Of a DNA stretch of 64,000 nt, positions 45,169 to 53,720 are shown in pieces (position 1 is the stretch's first letter; the number at the start of each line of letters is the position of its first letter). The DNA is from a virus, in IMG/VR virus record IMGVR_UViG_3300005590_000001, positions 107,988 to 171,987 of that record; one strand, given 5' to 3'. Under the pieces are notes generated by a model that had not been told where the DNA came from, ran no database searches, and worked only from the letters and a program-made list of their open reading frames with translations. The translations under genes and the position numbers were made by a program.

Positions 45169-46333
45169 TTTGCATTTTCACCTTTCTGCCTTTAAAACCG
45201 AAATTAGTAGTACCATTACTACTAATAATCCATAAAACTGGTTTCTTTTCTATTCCTGTTGGCTGATCAAAGATTCCGCCGTCTGTAAAATAGATTAGTC
45301 CATTAAATTTTTTATTCTTATTGTAATATTCCATTACTGGTCCAGCTAATGTTCCACCGCCACCGGTAATTTTTGTATCAATTTTTCTCTTATCAAATTC
45401 ATATACCCGACCGACTTTCGCGTCGCATTCAATAATATGCACTTCAGATCCACTATCTGCAATCTTAATAATTTCATTAAAGAAATCATTCAGTTCTGAA
45501 GAACTTACAGACCCACTAGTATCGATAGCTACTAATAAAGCCTTGTTAAATCTAACTCTATTACCTGCACTATCAGGAAATTTAATATTAAGTTTACGCC
45601 GACTCTTCTTTAGATAAATTTTATCACAGTAAGCTTTGAATTGTCTAGCAACTTCTCTCCAATTAACTACTGGTTTTTTCTTTTTGTAGATATTTAAGAT
45701 AAAATCGCGTAAATAACCGGGAACTCTACCTGCGTCTTTTTTCAGAGCTTCTTCAAATACAGACTTAACCTGATGCTCAACTTGCTTTTCAATATATTCG
45801 CGGTCTTCTTCTGGGTAATCTTCCCATACATGAGACCATCTAAATTTTTTACCAGCATCCATTGCATCACAAATCTGATTTAGTAATGATGAGGAGCCAG
45901 ATTGTTTAGCTTGTTGTAATAGTTCGTAGTACGTTCTGGTATCGGCGAATAATGGAAGGTTTAACTCCGGAAATAAATCAGGTAGCATAATACCTTCTGG
46001 TCGCCGTTCTTTTGGAATATACTGATTGATATGTAAATCGGCCGCGATATTAAATAAGTTTAAATTAGCATAATCCTTCCATTGTAAATTATGGAAGTTG
46101 ATGATATGCATGAGTTCATGCTGCATAACTCCTATTTGATTATCGTAATTTAAAGACTCCATATATTCTTCATTAAACATCATTTCTGGGTTAATATTAT
46201 TCAATGTTACGCATGCTGTTGGACATTTTTGTTTGTCATTGATTAATGATTTACTTACACCCAAAGAGAAGTAACCATAAAATGGTTCGTGTATAATTAA
46301 ATCTCTTGCTATTTCATCTAATTCAACACTCAT
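45152..46333 (-). CDS. VWA-like protein with HEXXH zinc site
   Basis: A 393-residue protein. The N-terminal half holds HELMH at 72-76, a zinc-metallopeptidase-type motif, within the layout of the DUF2201 family. The C-terminal half is a von Willebrand A domain with the MIDAS motif DTSGS near 269-273 and a later TDGG. Proteins of this type pair with MoxR ATPases, which is the case here. Whether the HEXXH is catalytic or structural is unknown. Confidence 0.9.
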   Translation of the reverse strand: MSVELDEIARDLIIHEPFYGYFSLGVSKSLINDKQKCPTACVTLNNINPEMMFNEEYMESLNYDNQIGVMQHELMHIINFHNLQWKDYANLNLFNIAADLHINQYIPKERRPEGIMLPDLFPELNLPLFADTRTYYELLQQAKQSGSSSLLNQICDAMDAGKKFRWSHVWEDYPEEDREYIEKQVEHQVKSVFEEALKKDAGRVPGYLRDFILNIYKKKKPVVNWREVARQFKAYCDKIYLKKSRRKLNIKFPDSAGNRVRFNKALLVAIDTSGSVSSSELNDFFNEIIKIADSGSEVHIIECDAKVGRVYEFDKRKIDTKITGGGGTLAGPVMEYYNKNKKFNGLIYFTDGGIFDQPTGIEKKPVLWIISSNGTTNFGFKGRKVKMQNVKGD

Positions 46334-47418
46334 TCATAATCCCTAACTGTAATTAAAACTGGAAATCTAGGTACTGGTTGTTCCGAAGTTGTTTTCTCAA
46401 AGTAACGTACCGTGGCAAATTTGCCAATAATATTATCGGCATCTTCTAAATATTTGCTGCGTTTTTCCTCGTTGCCTTTAGGCGTGGCTTCAAATTCATA
46501 ACCTTCAACTGTTTTTAATTGGAAGGTTGGAATATTAGCAAATTTACCCTTACCTGTTTTATATCCTATAATTTCATATTCTTCGTCGATGAAATCTTTC
46601 TTCTTCTGCAAATTGTAGCTACGCTTATTTATCTCATATCCCTTATCTTCCATATTACGTAACATACTTCCTTCATAACCCGCAAGTAAAAATTCTGCAT
46701 GAAGCTTATTTACATCAAGTGTGTCAAGAGTTTTATATTGAGGTACGGAAACCAAAGGATTGTCAACCGTATTACAAATATCAATATATTTTTGACATCT
46801 ATCCCAAAACCTATCTTCTGAAACAATATCAAAAACATGATACTCTAATTGGCCCTCATCTGGATGTTTGGTTTTGGATTTTCTAATAATAGAAGTTAAT
46901 TCTTGAAATGAGGTTCCGTGCTTATATAGTTCTCCATCTAAGATAATATCGCCGTCAATTTGCTGAATTGCTTTTTTAATATGATCTAAGAATGGAAATT
47001 CTTTACTTTGTCGAGAAAGAAGCTTTACTTCGTTACCCCTTTTGACAGCTAGGCAACGTATACCATCTAATTTAGGAGAGATGAGGCAAGGGAAATTAAT
47101 CTTGTGAGCGTGTTTACTATAAGATTGTGCTAGCATTGGACGTAAGGGCTTTTCTTTCGGCACTTTTTCACTATATCCCTTGCGGTCTCGTTGTTTTAAC
47201 CATAAAGCTTGAGCTTCTTGTTCGCATTGTTCTTCGGGGGTCGTTTCATTCATACGACCAATGTTTTTACCTTCATTGACAAAAACTTTAGCTTCTTGCA
47301 TTTTACCGTCAGTTACCCCGTGAGTAACTTCATAAAACGGCACGTCTTTAACTTTTCCGGTCCTGATCTTCCACTCTCGAATTTTCCCGTTGGAGTCCAT
47401 TTTGTATAGTGTCTTCAC
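46330..47418 (-). CDS. ATP-dependent DNA ligase
   Basis: A 362-residue ligase. The first 85 residues resemble a WGR-like domain (GKIREWKI, then VNEGKNIGRMNETTPEEQ). The adenylated Lys is K116 in SPKLDGIR (KxDG), ILDGELY is motif III, and GYEGSMLRN is motif IV, with the OB-fold from about 270 ending in TVRYFEK. It seals nicks with ATP, joining Okazaki fragments from the phage fork. It overlaps the GT8-like gene by 71 bp; a start 18 bases on (47400) would shorten this, but the longer N-terminus fits the WGR start. Confidence 0.9.
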   Translation of the reverse strand: MKTLYKMDSNGKIREWKIRTGKVKDVPFYEVTHGVTDGKMQEAKVFVNEGKNIGRMNETTPEEQCEQEAQALWLKQRDRKGYSEKVPKEKPLRPMLAQSYSKHAHKINFPCLISPKLDGIRCLAVKRGNEVKLLSRQSKEFPFLDHIKKAIQQIDGDIILDGELYKHGTSFQELTSIIRKSKTKHPDEGQLEYHVFDIVSEDRFWDRCQKYIDICNTVDNPLVSVPQYKTLDTLDVNKLHAEFLLAGYEGSMLRNMEDKGYEINKRSYNLQKKKDFIDEEYEIIGYKTGKGKFANIPTFQLKTVEGYEFEATPKGNEEKRSKYLEDADNIIGKFATVRYFEKTTSEQPVPRFPVLITVRDYE

Positions 47419-48235
47419 TTACATTACCTTTCAACCATTTAACTGATTTTAAATATAAACTTCTTGAACAATTACGCCCGCCAAAATGGGCAATACAAGG
47501 ACTAAATGATCTGTTATTCCAATGCCCACCTTTGTAAAAGAAAATCTTTTCATTTTCTATATCTACTACTGGAAATAGTGCGTCCCAAATACCTATGCTA
47601 GAATTAGATGCCATATTATCTAAATCAAGTATATTATATGCTAACGCAAAAACTAATTCATCTCTAACTGGTCTGCCATTAAAAATCTTATGTAGCTCAT
47701 GAAAAAGTTTATCTACAACCTTGAACCATTTTGTAGACATTGGTTCATTGTTATCCCAGATAAAAAATCCGCCGTTTAATGGTTTCAATTTAAATAGGGG
47801 ATACTTTGCAAATTTATCCCTCAATTCGTGTGTTTGAAAAGGTTTAGGACATCCCCACATTGAATTTTCTTTCAATGGATCTGCCATCGGTGTGTGTATT
47901 CCATTTGGAATTACAGGATCAAAAATATATTTTGGATCTTTTATAACTAAGGAATCAGCATCAACATACGCGGCTTTATCATATTCCTGCATATAATCTT
48001 TAACAAATTTTTTATATTCCCAATATTTTTCTGGAGTCTCCAAGTTAACTGTTTTAATATTTGCAATGTTGTGATTGTCGGCAAATAATGAGAAATCTTT
48101 TTTGTCTTTATCAATATCGGCCCATAATAATACAGTTGGATACCCAAACCGTTTTGCCGAAAGAGCAAAATTTTGTGCTAATTTAAGATATTTATCACCA
48201 ATAGCAATAGTAATAAATCCACACTTATCTACCAT
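47348..48235 (-). CDS. GT8-like glycosyltransferase
   Basis: A 295-residue GT-A enzyme. DKAAYVDADSLV holds the DxD motif (92-94), PLNGGFFIW is the second conserved block of glycogenin-like GT8 enzymes, and HWNNRSFSPCIAHFGG resembles the C-terminal H...F.G block. It transfers a hexose or similar sugar with retention. It lies 23 kb from the main glycan island, between ligase and a secreted protease, so it may have a distinct target. Confidence 0.8.
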   Translation of the reverse strand: MVDKCGFITIAIGDKYLKLAQNFALSAKRFGYPTVLLWADIDKDKKDFSLFADNHNIANIKTVNLETPEKYWEYKKFVKDYMQEYDKAAYVDADSLVIKDPKYIFDPVIPNGIHTPMADPLKENSMWGCPKPFQTHELRDKFAKYPLFKLKPLNGGFFIWDNNEPMSTKWFKVVDKLFHELHKIFNGRPVRDELVFALAYNILDLDNMASNSSIGIWDALFPVVDIENEKIFFYKGGHWNNRSFSPCIAHFGGRNCSRSLYLKSVKWLKGNVSEDTIQNGLQRENSRVEDQDRKS

Positions 48236-48843
48236 TCTAAAAATTCCCGTACAGCTTCAATGTGAACATAAAGACATCCAGCAGCACCATCTTTAGCAGT
48301 TTGGACACCCACCAAAACATTTTTCTGTACCAAAGGTCCGCCACTTACTCCTTGCAAACACGGTCCTTTAGTTCTTAATAGTTTAGAGCCATCTAAAGAA
48401 TATTTAATTTGATCACTCTCCAACATAATATATGTGTTGTTCTCTAAGTATTTCGTGGTAAATCCGTAAACTTTGGCCATCTCGCCGTACACCACTCCCT
48501 TACCTAATTTTACGATGTCTGCGTTTAGCTCGGGTAAATTTGGAACGCGTAGAAGCATTAAGTCTTTGACTTCATCCCTTAATATAATTTCTGCTTCACA
48601 ACGTAAACGAATTTTTCGATCTGCAGAAATAAATTCTACGCCGAGAGGTATATCGTGTTTCTTTTCAAACATAACATGATTGCATGTAAGAATAAAATAA
48701 TGCTGTTCAGTTTCTTTAATCACTGAACCACTTAAATATGCTCCCATTTCTGGTCCAGTATCCACTTTAACCACATTTAAATAATCTCTACCAAATACCG
48801 GCAAAGCAAGAGTGAAAATTAGTAATAATGCAAAAAGTCTCAT
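48229..48843 (-). CDS. Secreted trypsin-like serine protease
   Basis: A 204-residue protein with a signal peptide (residues 1-18, LFALLLIFTLALPVFG). The catalytic triad of the chymotrypsin fold is intact: H56 in TCNHVMF, D94 in VKDLMLLRV, and S167 in GVSGGPLV. The fold is HtrA-like with no PDZ domain. It should be exported to the periplasm or outside, where it could cleave envelope or host proteins. Trypsin-like proteases with signal peptides are unusual in phages. The start overlaps the Nudix gene by 4 bp. Confidence 0.9.
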   Translation of the reverse strand: MRLFALLLIFTLALPVFGRDYLNVVKVDTGPEMGAYLSGSVIKETEQHYFILTCNHVMFEKKHDIPLGVEFISADRKIRLRCEAEIILRDEVKDLMLLRVPNLPELNADIVKLGKGVVYGEMAKVYGFTTKYLENNTYIMLESDQIKYSLDGSKLLRTKGPCLQGVSGGPLVQKNVLVGVQTAKDGAAGCLYVHIEAVREFLEW

Positions 48844-49433
48844 TTTGTAAGTTCCTTAATAGCAATTTGTGACCAAGATTCATATTCGTCAATATGATCT
48901 AGTAAAAATTGTTTATCTACAAATTCAATATCTAACATATCTTCTTCATTTGCTTGTACATCAGTTGTAGCTATATCAAATAAATGGATTACGCCTAGGT
49001 GTACCTTGCCGACGTCATTACTATCATCATTGATAAATCCAATTAATTTTGTATCATTAATCATTTCATTATCAAAATTGACCTCTTCAGCAATTTCTCT
49101 TGTCATTCCGCGTATAAAATCTGGCTCCTCACCCGATTGATCTTCAGTGGAAATATGACCGCCGATTCCTAAAGATCGTTTTGCGTGTAATCTAGATTCA
49201 CCTTGACCTGTTCCCCTTTTGTAAGTTAAGAATTTATCTCCGCATTTAAACAAGCAATATGGAATAAGTTGTTTGAAGGTGGGATCGTTTTCCATTTCAG
49301 GTCTAGATTTATAACTTGTTTTTGGGTGTTTATCCACCAGCGGTAAATATTTTTCTGCATCATTAGAAAATCCTTGAAAGTATCCAAGGTTATGGAATTC
49401 TTCAGTTGGAACTACGAGTACTTGTTCAGTCAT
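48840..49433 (-). CDS. Nudix hydrolase
   Basis: A 197-residue protein with a Nudix box: G92 H I ... E, followed by REIAEE at 112-117. Nudix enzymes hydrolyse nucleoside diphosphates linked to another moiety, such as NADH, ADP-ribose, dNTPs or capped RNA. The loops around the box are long, giving no substrate clue. It lies between the protease and the DenV-like gene with 4-bp overlaps. Confidence 0.85.
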   Translation of the reverse strand: MTEQVLVVPTEEFHNLGYFQGFSNDAEKYLPLVDKHPKTSYKSRPEMENDPTFKQLIPYCLFKCGDKFLTYKRGTGQGESRLHAKRSLGIGGHISTEDQSGEEPDFIRGMTREIAEEVNFDNEMINDTKLIGFINDDSNDVGKVHLGVIHLFDIATTDVQANEEDMLDIEFVDKQFLLDHIDEYESWSQIAIKELTK

Positions 49434-49906
49434 ATTAATTCTTTCATAAAGTCAGGAGTTTGACCTTGTGGCCAAACCATTTTGATTGATTTAGATTTGT
49501 GTCGATAATAATTTCGATAAGATTCTACCGGACAATCGACCTTAAATTCATCCGGCATTGCCAATGCTGGTTTAGAAGGTTTATTTTCTAGTACAGGACA
49601 TTTTTTTAATAATGATGATAAAGATTCACTCTTGTGTGATTTGCCGTACCTCCATGTATATTCATCGCATAATGCTTCATAATGTTGATAAAGCCAATTG
49701 TAATTCTGATGAGATTGTCTGACCCAAATAGAACATGGATGATTTATATGTGTTGGTTTGTATAATACATCTAAATAAACAGATTTGAAAACATAATGTG
49801 TAGTAGAAAGTAATTGAGCACTTTCTAGGATCATTTTTACAACATGTTTATTACATTGATATTCAGCGGCTTTCTGTGGATCGTGATCAAGATAAAAAAT
49901 ATTCAT
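49430..49906 (-). CDS. Pyrimidine dimer DNA glycosylase-like protein
   Basis: A 158-residue protein. MNIFYLDHDPQKAAEYQCNK, followed by HVVKMILESAQLLSTTH, is the start of a family found in many large phages and annotated as pyrimidine dimer glycosylase-like (DenV superfamily). Conserved Tyr/His/Glu residues and a C-terminal KMVWP block are present. It likely removes UV damage or a related lesion. Substrate assignment rests on family naming only. Confidence 0.75.
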   Translation of the reverse strand: MNIFYLDHDPQKAAEYQCNKHVVKMILESAQLLSTTHYVFKSVYLDVLYKPTHINHPCSIWVRQSHQNYNWLYQHYEALCDEYTWRYGKSHKSESLSSLLKKCPVLENKPSKPALAMPDEFKVDCPVESYRNYYRHKSKSIKMVWPQGQTPDFMKELI

Positions 49907-51117
49907 TTAATTTTTTCAAGTGTATCCTCTAAAGAAGAGCTTTCTAAGCAAATAGTTTGTAAATCAACAATATTAGATATTTTTTCATTATTTATATTAT
50001 CTAATTTAATTGTAGCATCCCAAAAATTATTTATATAATTTTGATAATCTTGCAATGTTGGAGATTCCATTTTTATCATAATATCGAATCTACCCCTTCT
50101 AACTAAAGCGGGGTCGAGTTTTTCTGGATGGTTTGTGGTGGCAACAATAATAGTATCGTCTATTGATATTGGACTATCTAAAAATGCTAACAGAGATGCT
50201 AAATCAACTCCGTCTTCTTTAGCTGAATCTCTATTTGCAATACAGATGTCAATATCATCTATAAGAATGACAGAATTATTTGATATGCCATTCATTAAAC
50301 TTTTAAAATCTTCTTTACTAATTTCTGGTAAATTAATAACATAAAGATTTCTTTTTAAATAATTAGCTATTGCTTCCGCCATAGAGCTTTTACCCAAACC
50401 CGGCGATCCAGATATTAAAATACCCTTCTTATATTTTAAGCCACGTTTTCTATAAATAGATTCTGATTTTTCAAAAGTTTTAAGAGTTTCAATTATATTG
50501 TTCTTTTGAACACAAAAGATATTTTCGAAACTCTTTATTAATGGTGCTTTACCTGTAATCCAATAATCATGCAAATGAATTTTCATTACTGGTTTACGTT
50601 TGACTTTAATATGAACGCTTTTTTCTACACCCATTTGATGCATAATTTTATTAATAGCTTTTTTTACAAAGAAACCACTAACAATGCATTTTGAAAAATA
50701 TGCTTTTCCATGTTCTGCACGATCCAATTTCTCTCTAATACATTGAACCTTAAGAAATCTCCAATTATACCAAATATATATGTAATCGTTATTATTGTCA
50801 AATAATGGTTTATTATCTTTCGAACTTGTGTAATCCCTACCTTTGCGAGAAAATCTTACAAGAGTATTTTGAAACTTATTACTGTAATTTTCTTCTAACC
50901 ACTTATAAAAGTAATCATAAATTTCATCACTCTCCTCAACAGTTACAGTATAGTAGAAAAGCCTTTTAATTCTAGGCCAAACTACCGCCGGTATCCTTTT
51001 TAATGATTGCCAAATAGCAGTCAGAATAGCAATAACGACGGCACCTTGTGCAAATTCACTGTTTTGTAAAGATTGTTGTACATACTCAACAATAATATTA
51101 TAATATTCGGCAAACAT
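49903..51117 (-). CDS. BCS1-like membrane-anchored AAA ATPase
   Basis: A 404-residue protein with one N-terminal membrane helix (about 22-39, FAQGAVVIAILTAIWQSL), a beta domain, and an AAA domain: SGSPGLGKSSMAEA Walker A near 236, VILIDDIDICIANRD Walker B, and RRGRFD near the C-terminus. The arrangement matches BCS1, a mitochondrial inner-membrane chaperone that moves folded proteins across membrane. BCS1-type ATPases are rare in phages. The role here, for instance remodelling of a membrane protein or host defence evasion, is unknown. Confidence 0.88.
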   Translation of the reverse strand: MFAEYYNIIVEYVQQSLQNSEFAQGAVVIAILTAIWQSLKRIPAVVWPRIKRLFYYTVTVEESDEIYDYFYKWLEENYSNKFQNTLVRFSRKGRDYTSSKDNKPLFDNNNDYIYIWYNWRFLKVQCIREKLDRAEHGKAYFSKCIVSGFFVKKAINKIMHQMGVEKSVHIKVKRKPVMKIHLHDYWITGKAPLIKSFENIFCVQKNNIIETLKTFEKSESIYRKRGLKYKKGILISGSPGLGKSSMAEAIANYLKRNLYVINLPEISKEDFKSLMNGISNNSVILIDDIDICIANRDSAKEDGVDLASLLAFLDSPISIDDTIIVATTNHPEKLDPALVRRGRFDIMIKMESPTLQDYQNYINNFWDATIKLDNINNEKISNIVDLQTICLESSSLEDTLEKIK

Positions 51118-51126
51118 TTTATTCTT

Positions 51127-51690
51127 TCATAATTTATATAATACAGACATAATATTGTCTACACAATTTTTATCACAATTTATACTAGTAAAATTAATAT
51201 TCATTTCATTTAAAAGTTCTTTAATCTCCTTATCATACTGTCGTGATAAATCTTCATCTTCATATCGTCCAGCATCACTATAAGGTTTTGTTCTTTCAAG
51301 AAAAAAGTGATCAACTTTATATCCCTTTTCTTTACAAAATCCATGATGGTTTGCTAACATTTTTAAACTAGTATTATAAGTTTGTTCAAATGGATCATTT
51401 TTCATTCCATAGAAATGAGTAAGAATTAACGGAGAATCCGTAATAATGAAATCAAGATTAGCTTTTATATAAGTACGTTCTTTCATTGCCATTTTAGCAA
51501 AGAAATAGGATTGGTCACCTTCTGTAATTTGCCTACCAGACCACGCCCAATCTTTAACATATTCACGATTCATCTCACATTCGTAACCAGCAAGTTTGAG
51601 TTTATAGAATAGTCCGGCACAAGTAGTACTTTTACCTGTGCCGGGACCACCATACAAGCAAATAATTTTTTTAGTTTTCATCTTAACCAA
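51127..51690 (-). CDS. P-loop kinase, AAA_28/NadR-like
   Basis: A 187-residue protein. The Walker A is GGPGTGKST at 14-22, followed by L....G...E...E....W-type sequence and ITDSPL. This matches the AAA_28/NadR kinase-like domain, common in large phages and proposed to act on NAD precursors or nucleotides. It overlaps the next small gene by 13 bp. The second ATG (51681) could also be the start. Confidence 0.75.
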   Translation of the reverse strand: MVKMKTKKIICLYGGPGTGKSTTCAGLFYKLKLAGYECEMNREYVKDWAWSGRQITEGDQSYFFAKMAMKERTYIKANLDFIITDSPLILTHFYGMKNDPFEQTYNTSLKMLANHHGFCKEKGYKVDHFFLERTKPYSDAGRYEDEDLSRQYDKEIKELLNEMNINFTSINCDKNCVDNIMSVLYKL

Positions 51691-51893
51691 TTAATTCCAT
51701 GATAGCCTGCAACTGTCACAAAGCCTAAATTAAAACCCCAATAAGGTCCATCATAATATCCAGTGTAAAATAAAGGCCACGGTTTGTTCCAACCAAAAAC
51801 AATCCAAATAGATTCCCAAGACTCTCTTTTACCTAAATCATCATCATACTCATTAATATTATATCGTATTTCAAATTCTTTTATGAATTGCAT
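51678..51893 (-). CDS. Hypothetical small protein
   Basis: A 71-residue protein rich in aromatic residues (WESIWIVFGWNKPWPLFYTG and GPYWGFNLGF). It may be membrane-associated or a small beta barrel. No family recognised. It is packed between a kinase gene and a small barrel-like gene. Confidence 0.55.
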   Translation of the reverse strand: MQFIKEFEIRYNINEYDDDLGKRESWESIWIVFGWNKPWPLFYTGYYDGPYWGFNLGFVTVAGYHGINWLR

Positions 51894-52105
51894 TACAAAA
51901 ATCCAATCTTACTTTTGGTTTGATCATTTATAATTTTCAGTTCGTCTTCTGCTAACCATACTTCTTTCATTTCATTAGCATGCCAATAAACACATTTGTA
52001 TCTAATATTTGAAAATTCATTGATTGTGATGGCTCTAATACTAGCTTCCATATGTTCACAATTGACAATAAGCACTCTTGTGTTAATAGGATAAACTTCA
52101 ATCAT
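51893..52105 (-). CDS. Small SH3-like barrel protein
   Basis: A 70-residue protein with strands VLIVNCEHMEASIRAITIN and YKCVYW...EVWLAEDEL. This is a pattern I have seen in small phage proteins with SH3-like barrels. Function unknown. It shares a base with the gene below and overlaps the glycosidase-like gene above by 4 bp. Confidence 0.6.
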   Translation of the reverse strand: MIEVYPINTRVLIVNCEHMEASIRAITINEFSNIRYKCVYWHANEMKEVWLAEDELKIINDQTKSKIGFL

Positions 52106-53718
52106 TCTGCATACTCTTGTTCCAGTAAAACTTTACTCAAAGTATCATTTTTGTATGTCCAAAAATCACCAGATACAGACGTATCTACCGTTACAGAAAA
52201 TCTTGGCATTGGTCCATCCGGACAAATATCAATCGTGACATCTTCCTGTGGCCCAATAGGAGACGAAGCAAAGATTAAATAATCATCACCAGATTGAAAA
52301 CACAATGCAAATACTTTAATGACAGATTGATGAGCCCTATCAGATTGCCACATATCTCTATATTGATTAAATTGTGGTCCAGATGGGTGTTGTATCAATA
52401 CCAATCTTTCATTTGCAGAAGCGTTTTGCAAGAACCAACGGTCTCCGGGATCTGAATACCACGGAACTGCTTTAGACCAATAATATGGATGACCATAACC
52501 TTTAACGGCACGTTTTTCTGGGTCTTTTGCTTCCCACGGTAGCAATGGCATTACGTTAAAATCTCTTTCCCATCTATTATGCAATAACGTGCTATTCTGC
52601 CAAAAATCTGCAAGAATTGGATTTCTGTGTACCTCTTCACAAGACTCGATTAACGGCAACATATGGTTTTCATATGTATCAGCTACGGTTTGATTAGACC
52701 CGAGGAATAATCTATTTTTCTCTGTTCTCATGGTCCAGAGAACACAACGGACAACACCCTTCCAAACTTCTGCTTCGTGATTTTGGCCATTCCAAAAATG
52801 AGTTTCTAGTTGAAATTCAGGATCACTATTTAATTTTTGATCTAATGCCCATCTAGAATTAGAAGCTTCAACTTGAGGACTTCGTACTTTATAAGGTGAA
52901 TGAGTTGACCAACTATGGATATAGCCAATATTTGCCGTCACATTTTGTCCTTCAAATTCTAATTGTCCATCAGAACCTCCCCAAGGAATTCGATATCTAC
53001 CAAGGTCTTCAGGCTTTCCTTCTGATTCACTAAACTGGCCACCAAATCCGGTATATGCAAATATATGCATTCTACCAGACCAACTAGGACACCCATCATT
53101 CAATCCACGCATAAAGTGCTGTCTTCTTAAAGACATTTGCTTCCAAAATTCTCTTTGCAATACATATTTATCTACAGTTACTTCACCTTCTACTGAAGTT
53201 TGCCTAAGAGGATCAACAGAATATTCTTCATATTTTGGTATTCCAGCTTCATTATTATTACCAAGATAAACATAGGGTGGATTTGAATAATCATTAGCAT
53301 ATTCTACCTGTAGATATTCACCCAATCTGAATCCAAGATCATACCAATGATCAAAATTATTGACCCATGCTGAAACTTTATTAGTTACTGAGCCATCTGG
53401 CCTTGATGTAAAAAGTTCAGGACCCATTGAAACCCAAGGTTCTAATCTTGCAAACATTCCTTCAAAATTACGGCCCACGAAAGTAAGTGGTAAATTGTGC
53501 TCTTTAACATAAGACCACATTGGTTCGTAATAATGAGGAGAGCGAACGCTTCTGACATTTACTGGAAGAGAGTCGGTAATCAGCTCAAAGGTCGGGACAA
53601 TATGATCCCCAGCTTGAATTCTAGGCAATTGCCAATCTGGAGAATAACCTCGGTCTTCTCCATCCCATCGTTGAAATTCTCCGGTGTTCCAGCTTCCCCA
53701 ATAAGGTAATTTATTCAT
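52102..53718 (-). CDS. Glycoside hydrolase-like (clan GH-A-like) protein
   Basis: A 538-residue protein with no signal peptide. The first 350 residues look like a TIM barrel, with YVYLGNNNEAG at 150-159 (the Asn-Glu pair typical of the GH-A acid/base, E157) and many Trp residues. The last 100 residues look like a beta sandwich (DDYLIFASSPIGPQEDVTID). The likely activity is cleavage of a glycosidic bond, perhaps in a polysaccharide. It could be a lysis-time or virion enzyme, or an auxiliary metabolic gene. Family and substrate are not certain, and the nucleophile was not identified. It separates the small kinase genes from NrdB. Confidence 0.6.
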   Translation of the reverse strand: MNKLPYWGSWNTGEFQRWDGEDRGYSPDWQLPRIQAGDHIVPTFELITDSLPVNVRSVRSPHYYEPMWSYVKEHNLPLTFVGRNFEGMFARLEPWVSMGPELFTSRPDGSVTNKVSAWVNNFDHWYDLGFRLGEYLQVEYANDYSNPPYVYLGNNNEAGIPKYEEYSVDPLRQTSVEGEVTVDKYVLQREFWKQMSLRRQHFMRGLNDGCPSWSGRMHIFAYTGFGGQFSESEGKPEDLGRYRIPWGGSDGQLEFEGQNVTANIGYIHSWSTHSPYKVRSPQVEASNSRWALDQKLNSDPEFQLETHFWNGQNHEAEVWKGVVRCVLWTMRTEKNRLFLGSNQTVADTYENHMLPLIESCEEVHRNPILADFWQNSTLLHNRWERDFNVMPLLPWEAKDPEKRAVKGYGHPYYWSKAVPWYSDPGDRWFLQNASANERLVLIQHPSGPQFNQYRDMWQSDRAHQSVIKVFALCFQSGDDYLIFASSPIGPQEDVTIDICPDGPMPRFSVTVDTSVSGDFWTYKNDTLSKVLLEQEYAE

Positions 53719-53720
53719 TT

